Assembly: GCF_018688335.1 (NCBI RefSeq)
Contig: NZ_CP061316.1
Span: 558,001-622,000 of the forward strand
Direction: 5' to 3'
DNA: 64,000 bases
From: Polynucleobacter sp. AP-Jannik-300A-C4
GTDB taxonomy: Bacteria > Pseudomonadota > Gammaproteobacteria > Burkholderiales > Burkholderiaceae
Of this stretch, positions 8,919 through 18,467 are shown one piece after another. The translations under genes and the position numbers were made by a program. The notes below the pieces were generated by a model that had not been told where the DNA came from, did no database searches, and saw nothing but the letters and a program-made list of their open reading frames with translations. Position 1 is the first letter of the stretch. Every line of letters begins with the position of its first letter.

Positions 8919-10301
8919 TTGCAGACTGAACAAACTGGTTTACAGCGCCACCTCAAAGTAAGGCACATTCGCCTGATGGCTTTGGGTTCCACTATTGGTG
9001 TTGGATTATTTCTGGGCTCGGCAAGCGCGATTCAGATCGCAGGACCTTCCATCTTGCTGGGATATTTACTAGCCGGTATCGTTGCATTCATTGTGCTTCG
9101 CGCCTTGGGTGAGATGGCAGTGCATGAGCCGGTTGCTGGTTCATTTGCTGCATATGCCAATACCTACGTAGGACCGCTAGCGGGTTATATGGTCGGGTGG
9201 GGATATTGGACTTACTGGATCGTTGTTGGAATAGCTGAAGTCACTGCTGTTGGTATTTATATGGGGATTTGGTTTCCTGATGTACCTCAGTGGATCTGGG
9301 CTTTGTCTTCCATCTTAATGATGGGCTTAATCAATCTCATTGCTGTAAAAGTTTTTGGTGAGTTTGAATTTTGGTTTGCTCTCATCAAAGTCGTTGCTAT
9401 TGTGGCCATGATTGCCTTGGGAAGCTCAGTCATCTTCTTTGGTTTTACCAATGACTGGAATCCGATTGGCTTCAGCAACCTTTGGCAGCATGGTGGTTTC
9501 TTCCCTAACGGTATTGGCGGAATGTTGCTTTCCCTGCAGATGGTCTTATTTGCATACGTTGGTATTGAGATGATTGGTTTATCTGCTGGTGAGGCAGAGA
9601 ATCCACGCAAAACCATTCCAATGGCAATTGATTCATTGGCATGGCGCATCTTGATTTTTTATATGGGTGCGATTCTTGTCATCTTGGCTATCTTCCCTTG
9701 GAATGAAGTTGGTCAACAAGGAAGCCCATTTGTGGTGATGTTTGAGCGGATTGGATTACGCGAGGCCGCTGGAATCATTAACTTTGTAGTCATCACTGCT
9801 GCTTTGTCATCTTGTAATGCTGGGATCTTCAGTGGTGGGCGACTCTTATATGCGCTCTCAGTGAATGGCTATGCGCCTTCCCCATTTGCCAAGCTATCTA
9901 AGTACGGCGTTCCAAATCGAGCGGTGATGGCGACGGTAGCAGTATGTATGACTGGGGTGGTCTTGAACTACTTCGTTCCAGATAAAGCATTTCAGTACGT
10001 TATGGCTGCAGTTACCTTTGTTGGATTAATGGTGTGGATTGCAATCTTGCTCACCCAAATTCAATTTCGTCGCTCACTGACTAAATCCCAGGTTGCCGAG
10101 TTGGCTTATCGCACGCCTTGGTGGCCCTATTCCTCGTGGTTTGCATTGGCATTTATTACCTTGGTAGTGTTGTTAATGGGCTTTCATGAGGATGCACGGA
10201 TTGCCTTGGTATTGGGCCCGTGTCTATTGGGTGTGTATCTCGCCATGTTCTACATCGTTGGCTTACATCGCAAAACAAAACTGAGTCGTGAATTCAAATA
10301 A
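8919..10301 (+). CDS. APC-superfamily amino acid permease (candidate alanine permease)
   Basis: A 460-residue, about 12-segment permease of the AAT/AroP-GabP-CycA group. The N-terminal LKVRHIRLMALGSTIGVGLFLGSA and later ALGEMAVHEPVAGSFAAYA are family signatures. The start is a TTG at 8919: AAAGGAGG lies at 8905-8912 with ideal spacing, while an upstream in-frame GTG has no such site. The next gene, alanine dehydrogenase, has its own Shine-Dalgarno overlapping this stop codon, so the two form an operon. That context suggests uptake of alanine or a similar small amino acid; this is inference, not a sequence signature. Confidence 0.88.
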   Translation: MQTEQTGLQRHLKVRHIRLMALGSTIGVGLFLGSASAIQIAGPSILLGYLLAGIVAFIVLRALGEMAVHEPVAGSFAAYANTYVGPLAGYMVGWGYWTYWIVVGIAEVTAVGIYMGIWFPDVPQWIWALSSILMMGLINLIAVKVFGEFEFWFALIKVVAIVAMIALGSSVIFFGFTNDWNPIGFSNLWQHGGFFPNGIGGMLLSLQMVLFAYVGIEMIGLSAGEAENPRKTIPMAIDSLAWRILIFYMGAILVILAIFPWNEVGQQGSPFVVMFERIGLREAAGIINFVVITAALSSCNAGIFSGGRLLYALSVNGYAPSPFAKLSKYGVPNRAVMATVAVCMTGVVLNYFVPDKAFQYVMAAVTFVGLMVWIAILLTQIQFRRSLTKSQVAELAYRTPWWPYSSWFALAFITLVVLLMGFHEDARIALVLGPCLLGVYLAMFYIVGLHRKTKLSREFK

Positions 10302-10311
10302 GGAGATTGAA

Positions 10312-11430
10312 ATGATTGTTGGCGTACCTCAAGAAGTAAAAAATAATGAATTTCGTGTTGGCTTAACCCCGGGTAATGTCAGGGGCTTATGTAAGCAGGG
10401 ACATTCTGTCCTAGTACAGCGTGGAGCTGGTGAGCAAATTGGCTTGAGTGATGAGTCCTATCGCCTATCTGGCGCCACCTTGATCAACAGTGCTGCTGAG
10501 GTCTTTTCAAAAGCAGAGATGATCGTCAAGGTTAAGGAGCCTCAGCCACAAGAATGCGCTATGTTGCGTGAAGATCAAATCCTCTTTACCTATTTACATC
10601 TTGCTCCAGACCCACAGCAGACCAAAGCATTGCTGGCCTCAGGTGCAAGCTGTATTGCTTATGAAACGGTTACTTCATGTAATGGTGCCCTGCCTCTTTT
10701 AGCGCCTATGAGTGAAGTTGCGGGCAGGATGTCTATCCAAGCAGCAGCCATCCATCTTGAGAAAACAAATGGAGGTTTGGGTATCTTGATGGCGGGTGTG
10801 CCAGGTGTAGCACCTGCTAAGGTGGTTATCTTGGGCGCTGGTGTTGTTGGACGTAATGCCTTGCAGATGGCTGTGGGTATGGGTGCCGATGTTTGTATTT
10901 TCGATCGCAATATCGACTGCTTAAGACAGATTGACATGCTCTACGGCAATCGCGTCAGAACCTTCTACGCTGACCCACTCTTGGTTGAATTGGAGGTTTG
11001 TGAGGCGGATGTTGTGATCGGCGCTGTCTTGCTACCTGGGGCTGCAGCGCCAAAGCTGGTGACAAGAGAAATGGTGCGCAAAATGAAGGCGGGTGCAGTA
11101 GTGGTGGATGTCGCAATCGATCAAGGCGGCTGTTTTGAAACATCCAAACCTACTACGCATGCTGATCCTACCTTTAGCGTAGATGACGTTCTCCATTACT
11201 GCGTAGCAAATATGCCTGGTGCAGTTGCGAGAACCTCTACCTTTGCATTGACCAATGCGACTTATCCGTTTATTGAAGCTTTAGCTAATCGAGGTATGGT
11301 GAAGGCGCTCTCCCATGATCACCATTTGCGCAATGGCTTAAGTGTGCATCGAGGAAATCTCACTTCTGAGCCAGTTGCTAAAGCCCAGAAGGTCGATTTT
11401 GTATCCGCAGAAGAGTTGTTGGCTGCATAG
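10312..11430 (+). CDS. ald: Alanine dehydrogenase
   Basis: A 372-residue NAD-dependent alanine dehydrogenase that interconverts L-alanine with pyruvate, ammonia and NADH. It opens with MIVGVPQEVKNNEFRVGLTP and has KVKEPQ, LFTYLHLAPD, the GAGVVGRNAL Rossmann glycine motif, DVAIDQGGCFETSKPTTH and CVANMPGAVARTST, matching the family throughout. The ATG at 10312 is preceded by AAGGAG (overlapping the permease stop), favouring it over an in-frame ATG 24 nt upstream. Together with the permease it forms an import-and-deaminate module that would feed pyruvate and nitrogen metabolism. Confidence 0.95.
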   Translation: MIVGVPQEVKNNEFRVGLTPGNVRGLCKQGHSVLVQRGAGEQIGLSDESYRLSGATLINSAAEVFSKAEMIVKVKEPQPQECAMLREDQILFTYLHLAPDPQQTKALLASGASCIAYETVTSCNGALPLLAPMSEVAGRMSIQAAAIHLEKTNGGLGILMAGVPGVAPAKVVILGAGVVGRNALQMAVGMGADVCIFDRNIDCLRQIDMLYGNRVRTFYADPLLVELEVCEADVVIGAVLLPGAAAPKLVTREMVRKMKAGAVVVDVAIDQGGCFETSKPTTHADPTFSVDDVLHYCVANMPGAVARTSTFALTNATYPFIEALANRGMVKALSHDHHLRNGLSVHRGNLTSEPVAKAQKVDFVSAEELLAA

Positions 11431-11454
11431 CAGCTTCATCGAAGTCGTAGGTGT

Positions 11455-11500
11455 GGAATGGCTTGGGGGTTTTGGTTCCCAAGCTTTCCTCTATCATTCC
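11455..11500 (+). promoter_or_regulatory. Nested hairpin leader in front of the UPF0016 gene
   Basis: Between ald and the UPF0016 gene the sequence folds as an outer perfect 6-bp stem (GGAATG 11455-11460 with CATTCC 11495-11500) enclosing a perfect 7-bp stem (GCTTGGG 11461-11467 with CCCAAGC 11478-11484). The outer arm ends four bases before the ATG at 11505, and no clear Shine-Dalgarno lies outside the structure. This would suit translational control. It does not show the yybP-ykoY manganese riboswitch consensus often found before such genes. Confidence 0.5.
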
Positions 11501-11504
11501 AAGA

Positions 11505-12080
11505 ATGGACTTATCTGCATTAGCTCTTTCTACTGGCGTAGTCGCTCTGGCTGAGATGGGCGACAAAACCCAACTACTTTCCTTGATGTTAGCTGCCCGC
11601 TACCCAAAACAAGCTCTTGCCATTATTGGTGGGATATTGATTGCGACAATTGCCAACCATGCTTGCGCGGCTTTGCTGGGGCATTGGCTCACTACCTTTA
11701 TGAGTCCAGACATTCTTAAATGGATTTTAGGTTTGAGCTTTTTAGGAATAGGTCTTTGGCTCTTGGTGCCTGATCACATTGATGATGCAGCTGGATCTAA
11801 AGTAGCTGATAGAGCCCTTCAGGTATTCATGCTCACGGTTGGACTTTTTTTCTTGGCCGAGATGGGAGATAAGACCCAAATTGCCACTATCGCTCTAGGC
11901 GCCAAATATTCCGAAGTTGTCTCTGTCACCATTGGCACCACTTTGGGGATGATGTTGGCTAATGCCCCAGCTGTTTGGATTGGTCAGAAGTTCACTAAAC
12001 GCATGCCGATTAAATGGGTACATGCTGTAGCTGCTGTGACCTTCATCGCCATTGGCGTCGCTACCCTCATCTGGGGTTAG
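11505..12080 (+). CDS. UPF0016/GDT1-family cation transporter (putative Mn2+ exporter)
   Basis: A 191-residue inner-membrane protein with about six hydrophobic segments arranged as two repeats. Each repeat carries the family motif: EMGDKTQ at residues 17-23 and again at 119-125. Relatives include yeast Gdt1, human TMEM165 and bacterial MneA-type manganese exporters, so export of Mn2+ or Ca2+/H+ exchange is the likely role. The start at 11505 places the first motif at its usual distance; upstream in-frame codons fall inside the hairpin leader. It follows ald after 74 nt. Confidence 0.85.
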   Translation: MDLSALALSTGVVALAEMGDKTQLLSLMLAARYPKQALAIIGGILIATIANHACAALLGHWLTTFMSPDILKWILGLSFLGIGLWLLVPDHIDDAAGSKVADRALQVFMLTVGLFFLAEMGDKTQIATIALGAKYSEVVSVTIGTTLGMMLANAPAVWIGQKFTKRMPIKWVHAVAAVTFIAIGVATLIWG

Positions 12081-12114
12081 GGCGAAATTGGTCTACGGGG
12101 CTTAAAATTACCCC

Positions 12115-14724
12115 ATGAAAACTGATCTGCCACAGAGCTTCCGTAGGCTCGAATACCGCGCTCCCAATTACACCTTTTCACAGGTTGACTTAGATATTGC
12201 TCTAGATCCCGCTAGGACAATTGTGAAGAGTCGCCTAGAGGTCTTGCCAGGTGCTGCTCATGAGGCTGGCACGCCTTTGCTACTGCAAGGCCATGAGCTG
12301 GAGTTTGTGAGTTTGCGTATTAATGGCGAAGCCCATCGTCAATTTGAACTGACACCAGAAACATTAACTATTCATGCATTGCCCAATGAAGGTAAGCAAG
12401 CTTTCATTGTTGAAATCATTTGCGTCTGCGTGCCTGAGAAAAATACCTCGCTGATGGGTCTATATGTCTCTAATGGCAATTTCTTTACCCAGTGCGAAGC
12501 AGAGGGATTCAGAAAGATTACATATTTTCTGGATAGACCAGACGTCATGGCGCGCTATCGCGTAACACTGCGTGCGCGTGAAGCAGAGTGCCCAGTATTG
12601 CTGTCAAACGGCAATCTCATTAGTACAGAAAAATTACCGAATGGATGGCATAGCGCTGTTTGGGAGGATCCATTTCCAAAACCGTCTTACTTGTTTGCCT
12701 TAGTTGCTGGTAAGTTGGAATGCATTGAGGAAACTATCACCACCAGTAGTGGCGCTCAGAAGTTACTGCAAATTTGGGTGGAGCCACATGACCTGAAAAA
12801 GACTCGTCATGCAATGGATTCTTTAATTGCTTCGATTCATTGGGATGAAAAACGTTATGGCCTAGAACTCGATCTTGAGCGCTTCATGATTGTGGCGGTA
12901 AGCGATTTCAATATGGGTGCAATGGAGAACAAGGGTCTCAATGTTTTCAATACCAAATTTGTACTCGCTCAGCCAGAGACAGCAACAGATGCCGACTTTG
13001 CCAATATTGAAAGCGTAGTAGCTCATGAGTACTTCCATAACTGGACTGGTAATCGAGTTACTTGTCGAGATTGGTTTCAACTCTCCCTGAAAGAGGGTTT
13101 GACTGTATTCCGTGATCAAGAGTTCTCTGCTGATCAAATGGGTAGTGAGTCCGGTAGGGCTGTGAAGCGTATTGAAGACGTGCGTTTATTGCGTCAACTG
13201 CAGTTCCCGGAGGATGCTGGTCCGATGGCGCACCCAATTCGTCCAGATGAGTATCAAGAGATTAATAACTTCTATACCGTGACTGTGTATGAGAAGGGTG
13301 CTGAAGTTGTGCGTATGTACCAAACCTTGCTAGGTCTAGAGGGCTTCCGTAAAGGTATGGATCTTTACTTTAAGCGTCATGATGGACAGGCGGTGACATG
13401 CGATGATTTTTTAGCTGCTATGGCAGATGCTAATGGGCGAGATCTTTCCCAATTTAAGAATTGGTACAGCCAAGCAGGCACCCCTAAAGTCAAGGTAGAA
13501 GAATCCTATGATGCTGATAAAAAGCAATATCAAATTACCTTGACGCAAAGCCCCTCAGCCAATATTGAACACAAAGATAGCAAACCATTTCATATTCCAT
13601 TGAAGATGCGCTTACTCACACCCGCGGATGATCAGGTGGAGACTTTGCTAGAGCTGACTCAAGAGCAGCAAACTTGGACTTTTGACCAAATAGCAAGTCA
13701 TCCAGTGCTATCAATCAATCGTAATTTCTCAGCGCCGATTCATTTAGATTTTGATCAGAGTGAGGCTGATTTACTGACGATGTTCTCAGGTGATGACGAT
13801 GCCTTTAATCGCTGGGAGGCTGGCCAGAAGCTTGCCATGCAAATGATTTTAGGCAATCGCTTGCCTGATAGAGCTCTGATTGAGGCTTATCGCACCCTCT
13901 TGACTGATTCGGACTTAGATCCTGCATTCAAAGAGTTGGCTCTAACATTACCTGCTGAGACCTATTTGTATGAGCAGTGTGCAAGCGTTGATCCTCAGCA
14001 GATTTATGCTGCCCGTCGTGCTTTCCGCCATGCTATTGCCAGTGAGCTGAGAATTGAGTGGGCCGTTCTTTACCAGCAGATGCAGACTCCTGGATCATTT
14101 AACCCTGATGCGGCAAGTGCTGGTAAGCGTGCATTAAAGAATCTTGCACTCAGCATGCTGCTTGAAGCGGATCCATTGATCTGGGCACCGATGGCAGTCA
14201 ATCAATATCAGAATGCTGACAACATGACTGACCGATATGCAGCTCTGGCTGGTTTAGTGATTCATGGAAGTAAATCCGCAGCAGCTTGCCTGGAAGATTT
14301 TTATAGCCGATTTGCTGATGATGCTTTAGTGATTGATAAGTGGTTTGCGCTGCAATCCAGCAGACCCCCAGTCGCTAATACTGAATCTACCTTGGATGTG
14401 GTTAAGCGTTTACGAGAGCACGAAGCTTTCAAGATGAATAACCCCAATCGAGTGCGCAGCGTCATTCATGCGTTTTGTATGAATAATCCCGCCAGCTTCC
14501 ATCAAAGCGATGGAAGTGGTTATGCATTTTGGGCGGAATCTGTTCTTGCCCTGGATCCAATTAACCCGCAGGTTGCTGCTCGTTTAGCAAGGGGTCTAGA
14601 TCGTTGGCGCCATTTTGCCAAGCCTTACCAAGACCATATGCTGGCAGCCCTGAAGAAGGTCGATGCTTGCGAAACCCTCTCTCCAGATGTGAAAGAGGTG
14701 GTTTCTAAGGCTTTAGGCAATTAA
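12115..14724 (+). CDS. pepN: Aminopeptidase N (M1 family zinc metallopeptidase)
   Basis: An 869-residue cytoplasmic aminopeptidase that trims N-terminal residues from peptides. The M1 signatures are complete: GAMEN at residues 268-272, the zinc site HEYFH at 304-308 with the third ligand Glu327 eighteen residues on, and the catalytic tyrosine region [15 protein letters not shown]. Length and the helical C-terminal half match gammaproteobacterial and betaproteobacterial PepN. It has its own start 34 nt after the UPF0016 gene. Confidence 0.96.
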   Translation: MKTDLPQSFRRLEYRAPNYTFSQVDLDIALDPARTIVKSRLEVLPGAAHEAGTPLLLQGHELEFVSLRINGEAHRQFELTPETLTIHALPNEGKQAFIVEIICVCVPEKNTSLMGLYVSNGNFFTQCEAEGFRKITYFLDRPDVMARYRVTLRAREAECPVLLSNGNLISTEKLPNGWHSAVWEDPFPKPSYLFALVAGKLECIEETITTSSGAQKLLQIWVEPHDLKKTRHAMDSLIASIHWDEKRYGLELDLERFMIVAVSDFNMGAMENKGLNVFNTKFVLAQPETATDADFANIESVVAHEYFHNWTGNRVTCRDWFQLSLKEGLTVFRDQEFSADQMGSESGRAVKRIEDVRLLRQLQFPEDAGPMAHPIRPDEYQEINNFYTVTVYEKGAEVVRMYQTLLGLEGFRKGMDLYFKRHDGQAVTCDDFLAAMADANGRDLSQFKNWYSQAGTPKVKVEESYDADKKQYQITLTQSPSANIEHKDSKPFHIPLKMRLLTPADDQVETLLELTQEQQTWTFDQIASHPVLSINRNFSAPIHLDFDQSEADLLTMFSGDDDAFNRWEAGQKLAMQMILGNRLPDRALIEAYRTLLTDSDLDPAFKELALTLPAETYLYEQCASVDPQQIYAARRAFRHAIASELRIEWAVLYQQMQTPGSFNPDAASAGKRALKNLALSMLLEADPLIWAPMAVNQYQNADNMTDRYAALAGLVIHGSKSAAACLEDFYSRFADDALVIDKWFALQSSRPPVANTESTLDVVKRLREHEAFKMNNPNRVRSVIHAFCMNNPASFHQSDGSGYAFWAESVLALDPINPQVAARLARGLDRWRHFAKPYQDHMLAALKKVDACETLSPDVKEVVSKALGN

Positions 14725-14788
14725 GTCAGTTGGAACAAGGCAAAATAGAGCCCATACAGAAATAAACCCCATTACGGAGAAACTCCTT

Positions 14789-15799
14789 TTGAGCGCTTCA
14801 AGTACTTTTAATACCAATTTCAAGCAATATCTATCGTCCGCCAAGGTTAAGGGTGCAGGCATTCCTGTGGGCCTACAAGAGTTGTTATTGGCCGTTGCTG
14901 ATACTTGCTCAACCTTGAGTCATGAGGTTGCTCAAGGCGCTCTAATTGGCTTGTTAGGCTCTGCTGGTACTGGTAACGTCCAGGGTGAAGTTCAGCAAAA
15001 GTTGGATGTCATTGCCAATGACTTATTGATTGACGGCGTACAGGGTTGCAAATCTCTAGCTGGTCTAGCTTCTGAGGAGATGGAATTGCCGCTTCCAGTC
15101 CAAGGTACTGGCGACTACTTATTGTTGTTTGATCCGCTAGATGGCTCTTCTAATATTGATGTCAACGTCTCTATCGGAACGATTTTCTCGGTGCTGAAAA
15201 AGCAAGATCCTGCAGCGCCATTGCAGACAGAGGATTTTTTATTGTCAGGTCGTCACCAAGTTGCTGCGGGTTACGTTGTCTACGGACCGCAAACCACGAT
15301 GGCATTAACTATGGGCGATGGCGTAGTGATGTTCACTCTAAATAAAGTGACTGGCGAGTTTGTTTTGATTAAGCATGCGGTTGAGATTTCTCACTCAACC
15401 AAAGAGTTCGCTATCAATATGTCCAATATGCGCCACTGGGCTGAGCCTGTGCGTCGCTACGTTGATGAGTGCTTGGCTGGTGTCAGTGGTGAGCGAGATA
15501 AAGATTTCAATATGCGCTGGATTGCATCCATGGTTGCCGATGTGCATCGTGTTTTATCACGTGGGGGCATCTTTATGTACCCATGGGATCAACGTGAACC
15601 CCACAAGCCAGGCAAGTTACGCCTGATGTATGAAGCAAATCCGATGAGCTTCTTAGTGGAGCAGGCTGGTGGCGCATCGACTAATGGCGAGCAACTCATC
15701 ATGGATATGGTTCCTACAGAATTGCATGAGCGCGTTTCTGTCATGTTGGGTTCCAAGGAAGAGATTGAGCGACTCCAGCACTATCACTCTCAGACATAA
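14789..15799 (+). CDS. fbp: Fructose-1,6-bisphosphatase, class I
   Basis: A 336-residue enzyme of gluconeogenesis that hydrolyses fructose 1,6-bisphosphate to fructose 6-phosphate. The metal-binding motif [13 protein letters not shown] starts at residue 114, preceded by LASEEME. Later segments include [49 protein letters not shown] and [21 protein letters not shown]. The start is a TTG with GGAG about nine bases upstream; no suitable ATG precedes the conserved N-terminus. A strong terminator follows at 15842-15870. Confidence 0.95.
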   Translation: MSASSTFNTNFKQYLSSAKVKGAGIPVGLQELLLAVADTCSTLSHEVAQGALIGLLGSAGTGNVQGEVQQKLDVIANDLLIDGVQGCKSLAGLASEEMELPLPVQGTGDYLLLFDPLDGSSNIDVNVSIGTIFSVLKKQDPAAPLQTEDFLLSGRHQVAAGYVVYGPQTTMALTMGDGVVMFTLNKVTGEFVLIKHAVEISHSTKEFAINMSNMRHWAEPVRRYVDECLAGVSGERDKDFNMRWIASMVADVHRVLSRGGIFMYPWDQREPHKPGKLRLMYEANPMSFLVEQAGGASTNGEQLIMDMVPTELHERVSVMLGSKEEIERLQHYHSQT

Positions 15800-15841
15800 G
15801 CAACTACTAAAACCCTTAGTTGACCAATTAGGTGATCAATT

Positions 15842-15870
15842 AAAAAGCCCAATCACGGATTGGGCTTTTT
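15842..15870. terminator. Bidirectional terminator between fbp and cphA
   Basis: A perfect 13-bp stem AAAAAGCCCAATC / GATTGGGCTTTTT with a 3-nt ACG loop. The A-rich arm on one side and the T-run on the other allow termination in both directions, serving convergent fbp and cphA. Confidence 0.9.
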
Positions 15871-15896
15871 GTTGGGGCTACAAAAGCAAGTCTTGA

Positions 15897-18467
15897 TTAA
15901 GGCTGAACTTTCTCTTTAAGGTAGGCTAGAGATTCTTCTACTTGGTCAATGAGAATCAGGCAGATGTCACCAGGAGATAAATCATTAAGCGCAGTATCAA
16001 TTGCGAGGAATTCACCGGTAATTTCTTTAACTTGTTTAGCTTTCTTGGTGCCTACTAAACCTTCTTGCAAAAGCTTTAAGACTTCACCGTCTTCGCGACC
16101 GCGTTGACACTGATCTTGATAAAGAATGACATTATCAAAGCTATTACCAAGAATGCGAGTCAGGTCACGAATATCTTCATCCCGACGATCGCCGGCACCA
16201 CTGATCACCACATGACTCTTTTTAGGTTTCATGGCTTCGATGGCGCTGGTTAGTGCGCGCATGGCATCTGGATTGTGACCATAGTCAGCAATCACTGTGG
16301 CGCCTTTATGCTGGAATTGATTAAAGCGTCCAGGCACTGAATTAGCCGTGCTCTCAAAAGAATGGAGGCCACGAGCCACTTTTTCCGCATCCAAACCGAG
16401 GGCCCAGGCTGCACCAATAGAAGCCATTGCATTTTCAATCTGGAAGCCCAGTACACCATTTTGTGTGAATGGAATCTCACTGACTGGGTATCGGAAAAGT
16501 ACGCGCTCTCCTTTAGAGCAGATGATGTGAGCGCCATCAAAATAAATCACTTTTTTGTTTTTGGCGCGATGGGCTGCAATAACAGGGTGATGTTGATTTT
16601 GAGAAAAGAAGATCACTCGACCGGTGCAGAAGTCGCCCATCCTAGCTACGATGGGATCTGTTGCATTGAGCACGGCAGCGCCAGTTGGGGCAACATTTTG
16701 AACAATGACACGCTTCAGAATTGCTAAGTCTTCTACACTGGTAATGTAGTTCAGTCCCAGGTGATCACCTTCACCAATATTAGTCACAACAGCTACTTCA
16801 CAACGGTCAAAGCCAAGACCCTCTCGCAACATGCCGCCGCGAGCAGTTTCGAGTACAGCGGCATCAACATCAGGATGCATGAGCACATTGCGAGCACTCT
16901 TGGGGCCGCTGCAATCACCAGAATCAATTAAACGATGGTTAATGTATACGCCATCGGTAGTTGTCATGCCCACACGCAAACCGGTCTCATTGAGCAAATG
17001 AGATATGAGCCGCACGGTAGTGGTTTTGCCATTAGTACCTGTAACAGCTACCACTGGAATACGTCCATCCTCACCCAATGGGTACATCATATTGATGATG
17101 TCTTCACCTACAGGTCGGCCCTTGCCATATGAGGGCTTGAGATGCATCCGTAATCCAGGCGCTGCATTGACTTCCACAATGCCACCACCTTGCGGCTCTA
17201 GAGGTTTGTAAATTGCCTCACACAAAATATCAACGCCCGCAATATCCAACCCAATCATTTGGGCAGCAGCAATTGCACTCGCCGCTACATCGGGGTGTAC
17301 ATCATCAGTCACATCAGTGGCAGTGCCGCCGGTGCTAAGGTTGGCGTTGTTTCGGAGTAAAACGCGCTCACCCGTCTTGGGGATGTATTTCGGGCTTAGG
17401 CCATTGCTGGCTAGATGCGCAAGCGCGATGTCATCAAAACGAATCTTGGTTAATGCAGTTGCATGACCATCGCCACGCAATGGATTTTTGTTCTCTAGAT
17501 CAACTAACTCTGATACGGTATGTTTGCCATCACCAACCACTTGAGCCGGCTCTCGGCGCGCTGCAGCAGAGAGGCGATTACCCACCACCAGCAAGCGGTA
17601 GTCAGCTCCAGGGAGATAACGCTCGACAATGGTTTGGCGTCCAAAAGCCTGGGTGACTACAAAGCCAGCACGAACCTCTGCTTCAGTTTGAATATTGGCA
17701 ACAACCCCTTTGCCTTGATTGCCATCTTTAGGCTTCAGAACAATGGGGCCACCAATTTTTTGAGCAGCGCGCCATGCATCATCCGCAGTAGTAACGACTT
17801 CACCAGTGGGAACAGAAACTCCTGCAGCTGCCAATAAGTTTTTGGTCAGCTCTTTATCTTGTGCAATTGCTTCTGCAATCGCGCTAGTGTCGCTAGTCTC
17901 TGCTGCCTGAATGCGTTTTTGCTTGCTACCCCAGCCAAACTGCACCATGCTGCCTTCAGTCATACGGCGGTAGGGAATATTTCTTTGTACGGCAGCATCG
18001 ACGATAGAACCAGTGCTAGGTCCTAGGCGAACATCTTCATACAAGGCTTCTAATTCTGAGAGGGCCGCAGCTAAATCAAAAGGCACATCACTCAGGGTTG
18101 CTTGAATAAGCCCAAAAGCAAAGTCAAAAGCCATGCGTCCAACAACTTCTTCTGTGTATTCCACGACGACTTGATAGACGCCGACATCAACCGTTTGTAC
18201 TGTGCGGCTAAAAGTGACTGGGCAACCCGCTTGAGATTGAAGTCCTAAAGCAGCATGCTCTAAGGCATGTGCCAGAGAGAGAACTTCATTATGGCCGCCA
18301 CGACGCATATTGCCCAATTGGGGAAAGCGTTCGCGAATCTTGATTTCAAAATGGGGAATAGAATCGATTGAGCGCTCTGTTTCATCGCAAGAGACAATAG
18401 CCTCTAGGGCGGTATGGCGGCTCCATAAATTTGGGCCGCGCAACATGCGAATACGGGTGATTTCCAA
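15897..18467 (-). CDS. cphA: Cyanophycin synthetase
   Basis: An 856-residue enzyme that polymerises aspartate and arginine into cyanophycin. An N-terminal domain (about 1-160) leads into an ATP-grasp domain (about 205-470), with the region KPKDGNQGKGVVANI, which adds aspartate. A Mur-ligase-like domain with P-loop GTNGKTTT (Lys481) then adds arginine and continues to the C-terminus. Length and domains are complete. The start is a TTG directly after the TAA of the upstream paralogue, with AGGGG five bases before that stop, implying translational coupling. It probably stores nitrogen and carbon as insoluble granules. No cyanophycinase gene lies nearby. Confidence 0.95.
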   Translation of the reverse strand: MEITRIRMLRGPNLWSRHTALEAIVSCDETERSIDSIPHFEIKIRERFPQLGNMRRGGHNEVLSLAHALEHAALGLQSQAGCPVTFSRTVQTVDVGVYQVVVEYTEEVVGRMAFDFAFGLIQATLSDVPFDLAAALSELEALYEDVRLGPSTGSIVDAAVQRNIPYRRMTEGSMVQFGWGSKQKRIQAAETSDTSAIAEAIAQDKELTKNLLAAAGVSVPTGEVVTTADDAWRAAQKIGGPIVLKPKDGNQGKGVVANIQTEAEVRAGFVVTQAFGRQTIVERYLPGADYRLLVVGNRLSAAARREPAQVVGDGKHTVSELVDLENKNPLRGDGHATALTKIRFDDIALAHLASNGLSPKYIPKTGERVLLRNNANLSTGGTATDVTDDVHPDVAASAIAAAQMIGLDIAGVDILCEAIYKPLEPQGGGIVEVNAAPGLRMHLKPSYGKGRPVGEDIINMMYPLGEDGRIPVVAVTGTNGKTTTVRLISHLLNETGLRVGMTTTDGVYINHRLIDSGDCSGPKSARNVLMHPDVDAAVLETARGGMLREGLGFDRCEVAVVTNIGEGDHLGLNYITSVEDLAILKRVIVQNVAPTGAAVLNATDPIVARMGDFCTGRVIFFSQNQHHPVIAAHRAKNKKVIYFDGAHIICSKGERVLFRYPVSEIPFTQNGVLGFQIENAMASIGAAWALGLDAEKVARGLHSFESTANSVPGRFNQFQHKGATVIADYGHNPDAMRALTSAIEAMKPKKSHVVISGAGDRRDEDIRDLTRILGNSFDNVILYQDQCQRGREDGEVLKLLQEGLVGTKKAKQVKEITGEFLAIDTALNDLSPGDICLILIDQVEESLAYLKEKVQP

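Noticed and set aside
11431..11504. yybP-ykoY manganese riboswitch before the UPF0016 gene
   Set aside because: The 74-nt gap has a clear hairpin but not the conserved yybP-ykoY sequence elements, and it is shorter than typical examples.
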